Assembly (NCBI RefSeq): GCF_928368155.1
Contig: NZ_CAKMRU010000001.1
Coordinates: 812,001-876,000, forward strand
DNA: 64,000 bases
Origin: Anaerococcus ihuae
Lineage (GTDB): Bacteria > Bacillota > Clostridia > Tissierellales > Peptoniphilaceae
Direction of reading: 5' to 3'
The position numbers and the translations under genes were made by a program. Below, one piece after another: positions 1 through 9,006 of this stretch; the first letter of the stretch is position 1; each line of letters opens with the position of its first letter. The notes below the pieces were generated by a model that saw only the letters and a list, made by a program, of their open reading frames with translations, had not been told where the DNA came from and ran no database searches.

Positions 1-129
1 TCATCTTCATCTAATTTCACATCTTTTTCTTTGTTCAAATGATAATAGACTAAACTTCTTGTGACCCCAAGTAGTCTACACATTGCACTAATGCTATATT
101 TATCTCGGTTCGAGATAATGAGGTCTATT
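1..129 (-). pseudogene. IS3-family transposase OrfB, N-terminal fragment (cut by window edge)
   Basis: Read on the minus strand from 129 to the window edge, the frame encodes a typical start of an IS3-family Orf[19 protein letters not shown] followed by RLLGVTRSLVYYHL. That is the helix-turn-helix-like segment that precedes the DDE integrase core in IS3 transposases. The frame is -1 relative to OrfA, as is usual for IS3 elements, which make the OrfAB fusion by programmed frameshifting. The catalytic core would lie left of the window. OrfA just upstream is broken, so the element is probably inactive unless supplied in trans. Confidence 0.75.
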
Positions 130-420
130 TTTTGCCTAACAGTAGTGCAGCTAGCTTTAAAATATCATTCTCCATTTCAACCTGTTTCAATTTTTTACGA
201 AGTCTGATTATCTCTTTTTGTTTCGCATCCACATTATCAAAATGGTTACTCTAAGCAGCACACCAACTATTTATTTTTTGAGTTTTAAACTTTGGTAGAA
301 GTCTTGAACTCTTTATATTTACATAACTATTTGCCTCTATCACTATTATGACACGAACCCCTGCACAATGATCTAAAATTTTCAATTCTAACAAGTCTTT
401 TTCAGTATTTTTAACTTCAT
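125..420 (-). pseudogene. Decayed IS3-family OrfA (C-terminal part)
   Basis: The minus-strand frame ends at a TAG at 125-127 and encodes [10 protein letters not shown] then [18 protein letters not shown], the leucine-zipper-like end typical of IS3 OrfA. A run of six A residues (minus strand, 128-133) just before the stop suits the -1 frameshift into OrfB. The frame is interrupted by an in-frame TAG at 251-253, where relatives have Gln in a WCAAQSNHFDN context, and a second frame change seems needed near 420. The upstream part does not look like a normal OrfA helix-turn-helix. Bases 420-595 show nothing else recognisable. Confidence 0.6.
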
Positions 421-595
421 AAAAACCTCTTTGGCATTAATGCCTAATTCTTCTTTAGTTGTTAAAATTTTTTATTTTACCATCATCGTTCCCCTGATTT
501 TCAATTAATCTTCTTAGGTTATATAAGAAGTACATATCTTTTTAATCTTAAAGTTTTTAAGTCTTAATTTTAAAATTTTCAATCTTAGATATTAT

Positions 596-911
596 TTAAA
601 TCATTCCAAAATGCTCTAAAGCATCTTCGATTGCTTTTTCTTTTTCTTCTGGGCAATTTGGCACTCTTTGATTTTCTTTCTTACTAAAATTATAATTTTC
701 TCTCTCTATTAGACCATGTTTCCTTTTTATTTGTGCAATATATAGGCTTGAAACTTTTAGTCCGTATTTATCTAACACATACTTTTTAATTTCTCCATAA
801 GTTGCGCCTTTTGAAAAGTCAATTTCAGATAATTCATCTTCCCCTATTTCTATATCTAAATGATGTTCTGTATTTAGTTTGTACAACAGAGCTACCGTCT
901 CCACATGCGTT
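596..911 (-). pseudogene. Displaced 3' end of an rlmCD-type 23S rRNA methyltransferase gene
   Basis: The frame carries HVETVALLYKLN, the C-terminal signature of TrmA/RlmD-type uracil-5-methyltransferases, then about 90 residues rich in Glu and Lys ending KAIEDALEHFGMI. From memory, such a tail follows HVETV in many clostridial RlmCD-like proteins; its role is unknown to me. The SAM-binding and catalytic regions are missing. The frame stays open to an ATG at 989-991, but everything upstream of the HVET codons is unrelated to methyltransferase and overlaps the recombinase gene in another frame. I read it as a target-gene tail pushed away by an element that integrated at the HVET codons, not as a functional small gene. 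Confidence 0.7.
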
Positions 912-2654
912 GTCTTTTGATTGGGAACATAATTTTTTATCCTCGTCATTCTTGTAGGAGCACAATTTATTAATGTCATTGTCTTTGGCATTTTTTCTTT
1001 TATCTTTGAAATTATTAGAATCTTGACTATCTTTAACTCCTGTTTTGAAATAGAATGTTAAGTCATAAGGATGAACTGTTCCGTCTTTGTCAATTCTACC
1101 CACCACGACTTTATCAACTATGCTTTCAAATACTGTTCTATTAAATTCCTCTATAATTTCTTTGTTTTCTAAGACCTTTTTAAATTGCTTTAGTCTTTCT
1201 TTAATAGAGTTTTCATCTTTGATAGTTAGCTCTAGTGTTTTCTTTTCATCAAGTAATTCTTCTTTTTGTTTTGTAAGTTTTTTATACTTTTTAGCATAAA
1301 CTTCTTCGTCTATACTATCTTCTAAATGAAGATCAACTAACTTTCTTTCTTGACTAATGATTCTGTTTAATTCATTTTCTATCTTTTTCAAATCTTTGAC
1401 TAAAGTATTATCATTTATTTCTTCTTCAACAATTTTTAAAAAGTCATCTATTACTGTTGAATCTGCATGGCATAATTGCCTATAGCTTTCAACAAATGCT
1501 TTTTCTATTGCTGCTTCTTGTATTCCTTTTGAATGAGGGCAATATTTTTTACCTTTTTTAGTTGACCTTACACATTGCCAGTTTATTTTTTTGTAAATTG
1601 AACTTGTATGCCAAGTTCTTCTTGAAAGTATTTCTCCACAAAATCCACATTCAAGCATACTTGAAAAAGCATATTGTCTTGATAGTTTTTCTCTTTTTCT
1701 ATCCTTGTTAGCTATGGTGTTTCTGTTTTGTGCTCTCCTAAGTCTAATCTCCTGTGCCTTTTCAAAATCTTCTCTTGATATAATTGGCTCGTGATGATTT
1801 TCAATGTGATATTTATCAGATTCACCAAAGTTTGCTAGTCTTCTTTTTGTTATGGGATCAACTGTGAAGGTCTTTCCCATTAGTATATCGCCAATATACT
1901 TTTCATTTTTAATTATTCCTAACACTGTAGTATCAGACCATTTTGTTTTACCTCTCGGGGTGAGATATCCTTGCTCTTCTAGTTCTCTACCAATGACTGA
2001 GCCGCCATTGCCTTCTAAATATCTTTTAAAGATATATCTAACAATTTTGGCTTCTTCTTCATTTATAGAGATGCTTTTTGTTATAGGGTCATAATCATAT
2101 CCAAGGCAACCTTGAAAACCAATAAGCTCCCCTTTTTCCATTTTCATTTTCAGTCCTTTTTTTACATGGGCTGAGGTATTTTCTACTTCTTGTTGAGCTA
2201 CTGAACTTAATATTGTTAATAGTAACTCTCCATCCATTGTCACAGTATCTATATTTTCTTCTTCAAATACTACTCCAACATTGTTTTCCTTTAATAGTCT
2301 TACATACTTTAGGGTATCTAATGTATTTCTAGCAAATCTTGATATAGATTTAGTAATTATCATGTCTATATCTCCATTTTGGCAATCACTTATTAGCCTC
2401 ATGAAATCTGCTCTTTTAGTAGCAGTTGTTCCTGTTGTTGCTTCATCTGCATATATACCAGCCAGAGTCCAGTTCTTATTATTTTTTATTAGATTTGTGT
2501 AATAATTAACTTGCGATTTATATGATTCAAGTTGATCTTTACTATCAGTGCTAACTCGACAATATGCTGCAACTCGTTTTAAATCTAAATGTAGTGCATT
2601 TCTATTTCTAGCTCCTGTATTTGAAGCTTTTATTAATTTTACTTTAGTATTCAT
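834..2654 (-). CDS. Large serine recombinase (site-specific integrase)
   Basis: This 606-residue protein is likely to insert and excise the neighbouring mobile element. The N-terminal resolvase domain (about residues 27-170) has the nucleophile motif AYCRVST with Ser35, then SISRFARNT and a Gln/Glu-rich helix before SAHVKKGLKMK. The recombinase domain covers about 185-290. A zinc ribbon follows with CGFCG and a distal CVRS...CPH pair, then a long Lys/Glu coiled coil. A GGAGG site precedes the ATG. It lies next to an att-like site (891-910) as integrases usually do. Oddly, its last roughly 20 codons run through the displaced methyltransferase DNA in another frame, so the stop codon comes from the target side of the junction. 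Confidence 0.9.
   Translation of the reverse strand: MNTKVKLIKASNTGARNRNALHLDLKRVAAYCRVSTDSKDQLESYKSQVNYYTNLIKNNKNWTLAGIYADEATTGTTATKRADFMRLISDCQNGDIDMIITKSISRFARNTLDTLKYVRLLKENNVGVVFEEENIDTVTMDGELLLTILSSVAQQEVENTSAHVKKGLKMKMEKGELIGFQGCLGYDYDPITKSISINEEEAKIVRYIFKRYLEGNGGSVIGRELEEQGYLTPRGKTKWSDTTVLGIIKNEKYIGDILMGKTFTVDPITKRRLANFGESDKYHIENHHEPIISREDFEKAQEIRLRRAQNRNTIANKDRKREKLSRQYAFSSMLECGFCGEILSRRTWHTSSIYKKINWQCVRSTKKGKKYCPHSKGIQEAAIEKAFVESYRQLCHADSTVIDDFLKIVEEEINDNTLVKDLKKIENELNRIISQERKLVDLHLEDSIDEEVYAKKYKKLTKQKEELLDEKKTLELTIKDENSIKERLKQFKKVLENKEIIEEFNRTVFESIVDKVVVGRIDKDGTVHPYDLTFYFKTGVKDSQDSNNFKDKRKNAKDNDINKLCSYKNDEDKKLCSQSKDNACGDGSSVVQTKYRTSFRYRNRGR
891..910 (-). other. att-like site 1 (HVET codons)
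   Basis: Read on the minus strand this is ACGCATGTGGAGACGGTAGC, matching the sites at 15541-15560 and 18501-18520 around CAYGTGGAGAC. Protein-level similarity to the methyltransferase starts here and continues only to the left. It is the putative left attachment site of the larger element, directly beside its recombinase gene. Confidence 0.6.
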
Positions 2655-2709
2655 TTTACCTCCTTCCCATTTTGTATCTTTCTACAGTGTTATTATATCA
2701 CAAGATTGA

Positions 2710-2847
2710 CTACTTTCTATCTCTCTTCTTATAATCATTTTCTAGCCTGTTCTTAATTTTTGTATATTCCTTATCATTAATTAATTTAAGATCATAAAGT
2801 CTACATAAAATAGCAACTCTCATACTATAAATCTTTATTGCTTGCAT
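2710..2847 (-). CDS. Small basic protein upstream of the recombinase
   Basis: A 45-residue frame (MQAIKIYSMRVAILCRLYDL to the end KKRDRK) has a good AGGAGG site seven bases before its ATG and lies 55 bases upstream of the recombinase, on the same strand. The segment YDLKLINDKEYTKIKNRLEN looks like a short helical SHOCT-like motif, which is a loose resemblance only. Small proteins in this position are common in serine-recombinase elements, and some are recombination directionality factors, but nothing in the sequence proves that role. It is probably co-transcribed with the recombinase. Confidence 0.6.
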   Translation of the reverse strand: MQAIKIYSMRVAILCRLYDLKLINDKEYTKIKNRLENDYKKRDRK

Positions 2848-2985
2848 TTTAACCTCCTATGTAAGTTAATTTTTTTACCTTGTTAAGTGGATTAAATTTA
2901 AAATATACTAATCTCACATAATCAATTTCAAGAATCTTCACACTTCAAAGTATTTTGATTCTTATAGAAAGATGACAAATACCCC

Positions 2986-3001
2986 TCACTTTATAAAGTG
3001 A
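2986..3001. repeat. 16-bp perfect palindrome
   Basis: TCACTTTATAAAGTGA is its own reverse complement. It lies in the 306-base gap between the small protein upstream of the recombinase and the end of the ABC transporter operon. It has no T-run, so it is not a simple terminator. It could be an operator for the recombinase genes. Otherwise the gap 2848-3153 holds only the terminator at 3075-3109. Confidence 0.4.
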
Positions 3002-3074
3002 AATTTGCCCTCTTTGGTAACCAGAATTTTTATTTTTTTATAGTATTTTTGAGTTTCAATGATTAATTTGAACA

Positions 3075-3109
3075 TAAAAAGAGGACTTATGCTATTAGGC
3101 ATAAATCCT
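3075..3109 (-). terminator. Rho-independent terminator of the transporter operon
   Basis: On the minus strand AGGATTTATGC pairs with GCATAAGTCCT across a six-base loop, with one G-U type mismatch, and CTTTTTAT follows. It lies 45 bases past the last ABC gene, so it would end the long operon that starts at the tetR promoter near 12.86 kb. Confidence 0.65.
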
Positions 3110-3153
3110 ATTTTCTAAATTTTACTGTTTAAAGACTTTAATATTTCTTCCTA

Positions 3154-4899
3154 TCAATTATTTAATTTCCATGATTCCGCCTTAGCTTTTGCATTTATAA
3201 GGTCAGAATAAAGTCCATTATTTTTAATCAGTTCTTCATGATTTCCACGTTCTACTATTTCCCCATCTTTTAAAACTAAAATTTGATCTGCATTTCTTAT
3301 GGTTTTTAGTCTGTGGGCAATCATAATTACTGTTTTGTTTTTTGTTAATGATTCAATTGCTTCTTTAAGTTTATCTTCATTTTCTGGGTCTATATTTGCT
3401 GTTGCTTCATCAAATATAATTATGTCTGCATCTTTTAGCATAGCTCTTGCAATAGAAATTCTTTGTTTTTCTCCACCAGATAGGCTTGCTCCACCTTCCC
3501 CAATGATAGTGTCATATCCTTCTGGTAAAGCTTCTATAAATTCATGACATCTTGCTTTTTTTGCAGCTTCTACAACTTCTTCATGGCTTGCATTTTGTTT
3601 TCCAAATTTTATATTATTTTCAATTGTATCTTCAAATAGATATACATCTTGAAATACCATGGAAATTGAATCCATAAGGTTTTCTATCTTATAATCTTTA
3701 ATATTCTTTCCACCTATTAAAATTTCGCCAGAGTTTACATCCCAAAATCTTGCTATGAGATTACAAAATGTGGTCTTACCAGATCCAGATGGACCAACTA
3801 TGGCAGTCATGGTATTTTCTTTTATCTCTGCTGATACATTTTTTAAAATTGGTCTGTCATCATAAGAAAAGCTGACATTTTTAAAGACTATATCATGATT
3901 TTTTATAGGCTCTGTAATACTTCCTTCTCTCATATCAGGCATAGAGTCGATAAAACCTACAGAATCTATGGCATTTTCGCAAGCTCTTAGGATTGCCATG
4001 TTTGATCCTGCCCCGATTAAGCCTTCAAAGATAATAAAGGATGCCATAATCATAAGAATTGTTTCAGCAAGTGGAAGTTCACCAGATAAATTTAATTTTA
4101 AAGATACATAGACCATAGCTACTGTTGTTATTCCCATTACAATTCTTTGAATAACTGTGTATGGTGCTACAGATTTCTCCAGGTCTAAGAGTATTCTTGA
4201 TGTATCTTTTATAGACTTTCTCAAAGCCCTGTTATTTTCTCCACCAAGATTATAAGATTTTATAACCTGCATTCCTTGTAAAGTTGCTAATACTTCTTTT
4301 GTAAGTCTTGTCTGCGTTTCTGTCATTTTGTCTGCATTAGCTGATGATTTTTTCTCCATCATTGATGTAACGATGAAAAATACTACCACACCTGCTACTG
4401 CAACAAACCCTACCTTTACATTAAATATTAAAGTTCCAAGGAGAAAGACTAAAGTATTTAAAACTCCACCAAGTACAAGAACCAGTAGCATAGGCACCCA
4501 TTGCTCTGCTTGGGAAAGATTAGATGTGGCAATACTTGTAAGTCTTCCCAGTGAAAAGTCTGAAAAGAAACCCATGGGAACTCTTTTTATCTTCTCGCCT
4601 ATTTCTATTCTCTTATGGGCAGCCATAAAATATCCCGCGTGAGTTTGTGCCATTTGAGATGATTTTTGTGTCATGATTTTTCCAACAAGGGAAACTATTA
4701 AGATTCCAAGGCAAATAAAGATTGCCTTATAGTCTAAAGTTTTAGAGAATATATTTACTAGCATATAGTAAATTGCACCAAACTCAAGGGCATTAAATAC
4801 TGCGTGCAAAAATCCAGCGAGAATGGATTTCTTAATATTTACCTGTTCTTCTTTTGAAAAATTCCATATCTTTTTAAACACATTAAGCATTTTCATCAC
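3154..4899 (-). CDS. ABC exporter-fold protein, permease fused to ATPase (second half-transporter)
   Basis: The 581-residue protein has a six-helix ABC membrane domain (about residues 20-310) fused to a nucleotide-binding domain. The latter shows Walker A GPSGSGKTT, Q-loop VFQDVYLF, signature LSGGEKQR, Walker B IIIFDEATANID and switch IAHRL. It overlaps the preceding half-transporter by 17 bases, so the two almost certainly form a heterodimer. Exporter-fold pairs next to nickel/peptide-type importers include the YbtPQ and IrtAB class, which take up metal-siderophore complexes, and ordinary drug or peptide exporters. The sequence alone does not decide between import and export. It is the last gene of the TetR-led operon. 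Confidence 0.85.
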   Translation of the reverse strand: MMKMLNVFKKIWNFSKEEQVNIKKSILAGFLHAVFNALEFGAIYYMLVNIFSKTLDYKAIFICLGILIVSLVGKIMTQKSSQMAQTHAGYFMAAHKRIEIGEKIKRVPMGFFSDFSLGRLTSIATSNLSQAEQWVPMLLVLVLGGVLNTLVFLLGTLIFNVKVGFVAVAGVVVFFIVTSMMEKKSSANADKMTETQTRLTKEVLATLQGMQVIKSYNLGGENNRALRKSIKDTSRILLDLEKSVAPYTVIQRIVMGITTVAMVYVSLKLNLSGELPLAETILMIMASFIIFEGLIGAGSNMAILRACENAIDSVGFIDSMPDMREGSITEPIKNHDIVFKNVSFSYDDRPILKNVSAEIKENTMTAIVGPSGSGKTTFCNLIARFWDVNSGEILIGGKNIKDYKIENLMDSISMVFQDVYLFEDTIENNIKFGKQNASHEEVVEAAKKARCHEFIEALPEGYDTIIGEGGASLSGGEKQRISIARAMLKDADIIIFDEATANIDPENEDKLKEAIESLTKNKTVIMIAHRLKTIRNADQILVLKDGEIVERGNHEELIKNNGLYSDLINAKAKAESWKLNN

Positions 4900-6604
4900 C
4901 CCTTAAATTTGCAGCATACATTTCCTTATAAAGTTCTGATGACTTTAATAGTTCTTCATGAGTACCATAAGAATTTAATTTGCCATCTTTAATAACAAAT
5001 ATCCTATCTGCATCAACAATTGTCTTTAGCCTATGAGCGATTATGATTAAAGTTTTACCCTTAACTAGATTTGCCAAGGCGTTTTGTATGAGAGCTTCAT
5101 TTTCAGGATCTATATAAGAAGTTGCTTCATCTAAAATTACAATTGGTGCATTTTTTAGCATGGCACGAGCAATAGATATCCTTTGTCTTTCTCCTCCAGA
5201 TAGATGACCTCCACCTTCGCCAACTCTTGTATCATAACCGTTAGATAGATTCATAATAAAATCATGGCAGGCAGATTTTTTACATACATCTATAATTTCT
5301 TCGTCAGAGGCATTCTTATTTCCAAGCCTAATATTTTCCTTTATAGTCATATCAAAGAGGAAATTGTCTTGGGATACAAAAGAAATAAGTGAAGACAAGT
5401 TTTCGAGCGACACATCTTTTGTTTCTACTCCGCCAATTTTAATAGATCCCTTATCTACATTCCAAAATCCAGCAATAAGTTTTGCTATTGTGGACTTGCC
5501 TGACCCAGAAGGACCAACGAGGGCTGAAACATTAGATTCTTTTATTTCCATAGAAAGATTATCAATGACTTTCTTTTTTCCATCGTAAGAAAAGTCTACA
5601 TCTTGAAGTTCTATATTATAGGATTCTATTTTTTCTCCCTTGTCAATATTTTCTAACTCTCTTGAATCTAAAATTTTTCCTATTTCAGAAGTTATAGTTG
5701 ATATTCTTGACATATCATCCATATAGTTCATGATTTTTAAAATGCTAGAAACCGTAGCAAAGGATAAGACGATTAAGGTAATTAAATTTCCTAAATCAAT
5801 ACTTCCATTTATATAAAATAAAATCCCAAAGGGTATGATTGTAATAATTCCCATAGGAGAAAGTAATCTACCTATGGCAACCCTATTCATAGATTCACCC
5901 ATCCAGTTATAATAAAAGCTTGCATTATCATAAACTGCATCAGCATATTTTTTATAAGATGATTCGCTTTGATTAAAGGTCTTTATTACTTCTATCCCAT
6001 TTATATACTCAACAATGGAATTATTCATATGTTGACCAATAGCAACTGACTTTCCAAACATTTCTTTATAATGAGCGTTCATAACAGACATCATAATAGA
6101 CATTCCTACCACAAATGGAATTAGTGATAATAAAGTTAAACGCCAATCTAATGTAAACATGTAAATAAATAATAGAATAGGTCCTACTAAATTTGCAGTA
6201 AATTCTGGCACTAGGTGGGCAAGTGAAGTTTCCATAGAATCAACTTGCTCAACTATAATATTTTTTAATTCTCCAGATGTTCTTGAAAGAACATCTCCCA
6301 GTGGCATCTTAAAAAGTTTCTTAGAAATATCATTTCTAATTTCTCCTAATGAATTAAAGGTTGCGGTATGGGAAATACTTGTTGATATTCCTGCTGCCAC
6401 TTCTTTAATAACAAATGTTATTAAAATATTTATGCATAGGGGAGTATATAAATTCATATCATTTGCACCATTAATTAAGTTTACAACGATTTTTGCCATG
6501 TATATATAGGAAAAAAAACCTGCCACCACTCCCACTATCGCAAGTAGGACGGATGCAAAATATGATCCTTTTCTTTTACTTACATATTGTTTTATTAAAT
6601 CCAT
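4883..6604 (-). CDS. ABC exporter-fold protein, permease fused to ATPase (first half-transporter)
   Basis: A 573-residue half-transporter with an N-terminal six-helix domain and a C-terminal ATPase: Walker A GPSGSGKST, signature LSGGERQR, Walker B IVILDEATSYID, switch IAHRLKT. The intracellular loop segment MPLGDVLSRTSGELKNIIVEQVDSM is well conserved in this class. Both members of the pair keep a catalytic Glu after Walker B, so both ATP sites may be active. It starts 12 bases after the hydrolase gene and overlaps its partner. Partnering and operon position suggest a shared substrate with the hydrolase and the nickel/peptide-type importer upstream. Confidence 0.85.
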   Translation of the reverse strand: MDLIKQYVSKRKGSYFASVLLAIVGVVAGFFSYIYMAKIVVNLINGANDMNLYTPLCINILITFVIKEVAAGISTSISHTATFNSLGEIRNDISKKLFKMPLGDVLSRTSGELKNIIVEQVDSMETSLAHLVPEFTANLVGPILLFIYMFTLDWRLTLLSLIPFVVGMSIMMSVMNAHYKEMFGKSVAIGQHMNNSIVEYINGIEVIKTFNQSESSYKKYADAVYDNASFYYNWMGESMNRVAIGRLLSPMGIITIIPFGILFYINGSIDLGNLITLIVLSFATVSSILKIMNYMDDMSRISTITSEIGKILDSRELENIDKGEKIESYNIELQDVDFSYDGKKKVIDNLSMEIKESNVSALVGPSGSGKSTIAKLIAGFWNVDKGSIKIGGVETKDVSLENLSSLISFVSQDNFLFDMTIKENIRLGNKNASDEEIIDVCKKSACHDFIMNLSNGYDTRVGEGGGHLSGGERQRISIARAMLKNAPIVILDEATSYIDPENEALIQNALANLVKGKTLIIIAHRLKTIVDADRIFVIKDGKLNSYGTHEELLKSSELYKEMYAANLRGDENA

Positions 6605-6616
6605 AAAATCCCTTCC

Positions 6617-7285
6617 TTAATTTGTCATTAAAAAATTATAAATTTCTTTCGCCACAATTTCCCAATCGTTGTCAAGCATCATATCATGACAAATATCATT
6701 TAAAACTATAATTTTACTTTTTAATCTTTTCCCTGTCCTAATTGAAAATTTAACTGGTACACAATTATCATTCCAAGATGTTAAAACCAGTGTGGGTATG
6801 CTTGTAATGCTTTTGTTTGTTTTAAACCCTTTTAAAACTTGTATTTGTGCTTTAATTGGATCTTTCCTCAGTTTATTAATATAATATTCTTTATTATCTA
6901 CCCTATTTTCTGAAAAAAATAGGGTTTCTCTCGACTTTGTAAGCATTTTTATCCCTATAAACATCATTGATGTTAAAACATTTTTTATAGGTAAAGGTGA
7001 AATCAATATAATTTTATAGACTTTATTTGAATTAAATTTCGCGTAATTTAAAGCAACTAAACTTCCCATAGAATGGGCTACCAAAACAACTTTGTTATTA
7101 CATTTTTTTACTGTACTGTCTAAAATATCAATATAATCTTTTATTTCTATATCTTTGCTATTTTCCCATTTAAAATCTATTGCAAATGTTCTATGCCCTT
7201 TAACATTTAAGTAATTAACAAAATTATTCCAACACCACGCTCCATGCATTGAGCCATGTAAAAATATAATATCGATATTATTCAT
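6617..7285 (-). CDS. Alpha/beta hydrolase
   Basis: This 222-residue cytoplasmic protein has an alpha/beta hydrolase layout: oxyanion region HGSMHGAWCW near residue 10, nucleophile elbow AHSMG near residue 70, an Asp in NDNCVP near residue 173 and the catalytic His in DICHDMM near residue 197. No signal peptide is seen. Its substrate is unknown. Sitting between a NikA-like binding protein and a pair of ABC exporter-fold proteins, it might cleave an imported ester- or amide-linked ligand such as a metallophore or peptide, which is inference from context. The ATG at 7283-7285 follows a GGAAAC-like weak ribosome site. Confidence 0.8.
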   Translation of the reverse strand: MNNIDIIFLHGSMHGAWCWNNFVNYLNVKGHRTFAIDFKWENSKDIEIKDYIDILDSTVKKCNNKVVLVAHSMGSLVALNYAKFNSNKVYKIILISPLPIKNVLTSMMFIGIKMLTKSRETLFFSENRVDNKEYYINKLRKDPIKAQIQVLKGFKTNKSITSIPTLVLTSWNDNCVPVKFSIRTGKRLKSKIIVLNDICHDMMLDNDWEIVAKEIYNFLMTN

Positions 7286-7308
7286 TGCTAATGTTTCCTT
7301 TATAATAT

Positions 7309-7343
7309 AGTCTCTTTAGAAATGGAATATTTCTAAAGAGACT
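7309..7343 (-). other. 15-bp perfect stem-loop between binding-protein and hydrolase genes
   Basis: AGTCTCTTTAGAAAT and its exact complement flank a five-base loop, 17 bases past the binding-protein stop codon. No U-run follows on the minus strand. Such a stem can protect the 3' end of an abundant binding-protein message or act as a partial stop inside an operon. Confidence 0.55.
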
Positions 7344-7360
7344 TACATAAATATTATAAC

Positions 7361-9004
7361 TTATTTACTTGCCTTAGCTTTTACACTGTAAATATTGAAA
7401 AATTGTGGTGTACTTGTAAAGTCATATCCACCAATTTTGTCATTCCTATACAAAATCATTTCTTTTGAATAAGAAAGAGGCAAATCCATAGCGTTTTCGT
7501 TTGAATATACTATAGCTTTTTGTATATTATCTTTAATCTCCCCTTCGTTTGTAGAAGTGGAAGCCTTCTTTATTGCATCAATATATATGTTTGAATCAGA
7601 AAGTGCTTTTAACGGCATCAAATGTGGATCCATTTCAGTGATTGATTCTTGTAAAAACTTATGAGGTTCAGTATAAGAACCCTCTGTATTCCAGGTTGTC
7701 AAATGGAATTCTCCCTTTATACCATCTGTCCACCATGACATTTGATCTTTTTCAACTAGGTCAACATCTATACCTACTTCTTTTAATTGCGTCTTTATTG
7801 CAAGTGCAGTTTCCTTAGCAAGTACTAAATCTGACCAGTAAACATATTGAAGCTTTAATGGACTTCCGTCTTTTTCTCTAATTCCTGTATCTTTATTGAG
7901 TTTCCAACCCGCTTCATCTAACAAGCTATTTGCTTTTTCAGGAGCATAACTATAATTAGTTGGATAATTTGCATCACAATAAGCTACATCTTTAGGGAAT
8001 AAAGTTTCAGCTACATCTTCATATGAGTATGTTAAACTGTCGACAATGTCTTTTTTGTTAATTGCATAATTAATTGCTTGGCGAACTTTTAAATCTTCTA
8101 ATTCTTTTTTACTTGGATTTAAAATTAGATTCTTAGTCAAAGTCCTATTTTTATTGACTTCTCCAGTAACATCCTTAATTTCAGAACCTTTTTTGAAGTC
8201 ATCATAATTTATTAAATCTGCTCCATAAATTAAATCTATTTCCCCCTTATTTAAGGCTTGAAGTCTTGAGGAAGCATCGGGAATATATTTGACAATAACT
8301 TCATCATAATAAGGTTTTTCCCCATGATAATTTTCATTTCTAACAAATTTTGTATATTCTCCAGATTTAAATTCTTCATATACATAAGGACCTGTTCCTA
8401 TATTTTTGTTAAATTTCTCAAAGTTTCCCTCAGTAAATGACTTTGGAGATGGCATCCCCAATACATTTTGGAAACAAAAGCCATTTATATAAAATTTAGA
8501 CGGATTTTCATAGTGAACAGCAATCGTATTATCATCAATAACTTCTGTTGATTTTATCTCTGCAACAGCCCTTATGCCTGCAAAATTAGGGTTAGACTTA
8601 TCAAAATCTAATATCTTTTTTACTGCATCAGCATTAAAATCTTCACCATCTGAAAACTTTACCCCGTCCTTTAATTTAAAGACTAAAGTTTTGCCATCAT
8701 CTTTATATTCAAAGCTTTCAGCAAGTTTTGGTACAATTTCACCGTTTTCATAAGCTACTAGGGTTTCGTAAATTAAACCACAAGCCATATTATTTTCCTT
8801 ATTCATTGTTAAAGTCGTAAGGTTTGTCAGTTCTTTAGCAGTACATAAGGTTAAAACCTTCTTGCTTTCATCTTTTGTGTTTTCACTTGCTACATTTGAA
8901 TTTTCTTGTGCTTTTTCTTGATTCTTTTGGCAACCTCCTAGTAAAATTGAAAAACTAAATACAAGTGCCAATAAAACCATCATATTTTTTCTAAGTTTGA
9001 TCAT
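7361..9004 (-). CDS. Nickel/peptide-type ABC transporter substrate-binding lipoprotein
   Basis: The 547-residue protein begins with a lipoprotein signal (Lys/Arg start, hydrophobic run, lipobox LLGGC with Cys25) and continues as a family 5 solute-binding protein. Several stretches follow NikA/CntA closely: IYETLVAYENGEIVPKLAES, LKDGVKFSDGE, IGTGPYVYEE, VRNENYHGEKP, DLIYG, AINYAINKKDIVDSL with AETLFP, and GIREKDGSPL. This makes nickel, a nickel-ligand complex or a metallophore more likely than a plain oligopeptide, although specificity cannot be fixed by eye. It would sit on the outer membrane face and feed the permease pair encoded upstream. Confidence 0.85.
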   Translation of the reverse strand: MIKLRKNMMVLLALVFSFSILLGGCQKNQEKAQENSNVASENTKDESKKVLTLCTAKELTNLTTLTMNKENNMACGLIYETLVAYENGEIVPKLAESFEYKDDGKTLVFKLKDGVKFSDGEDFNADAVKKILDFDKSNPNFAGIRAVAEIKSTEVIDDNTIAVHYENPSKFYINGFCFQNVLGMPSPKSFTEGNFEKFNKNIGTGPYVYEEFKSGEYTKFVRNENYHGEKPYYDEVIVKYIPDASSRLQALNKGEIDLIYGADLINYDDFKKGSEIKDVTGEVNKNRTLTKNLILNPSKKELEDLKVRQAINYAINKKDIVDSLTYSYEDVAETLFPKDVAYCDANYPTNYSYAPEKANSLLDEAGWKLNKDTGIREKDGSPLKLQYVYWSDLVLAKETALAIKTQLKEVGIDVDLVEKDQMSWWTDGIKGEFHLTTWNTEGSYTEPHKFLQESITEMDPHLMPLKALSDSNIYIDAIKKASTSTNEGEIKDNIQKAIVYSNENAMDLPLSYSKEMILYRNDKIGGYDFTSTPQFFNIYSVKAKASK

Positions 9005-9006
9005 TT

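Noticed and set aside
596-991. A stand-alone 131-residue protein gene
   Set aside because: Only the part from HVETV onward resembles a known protein, and the first 30 codons overlap the recombinase in another frame with no ribosome site. It is better read as a displaced gene end.
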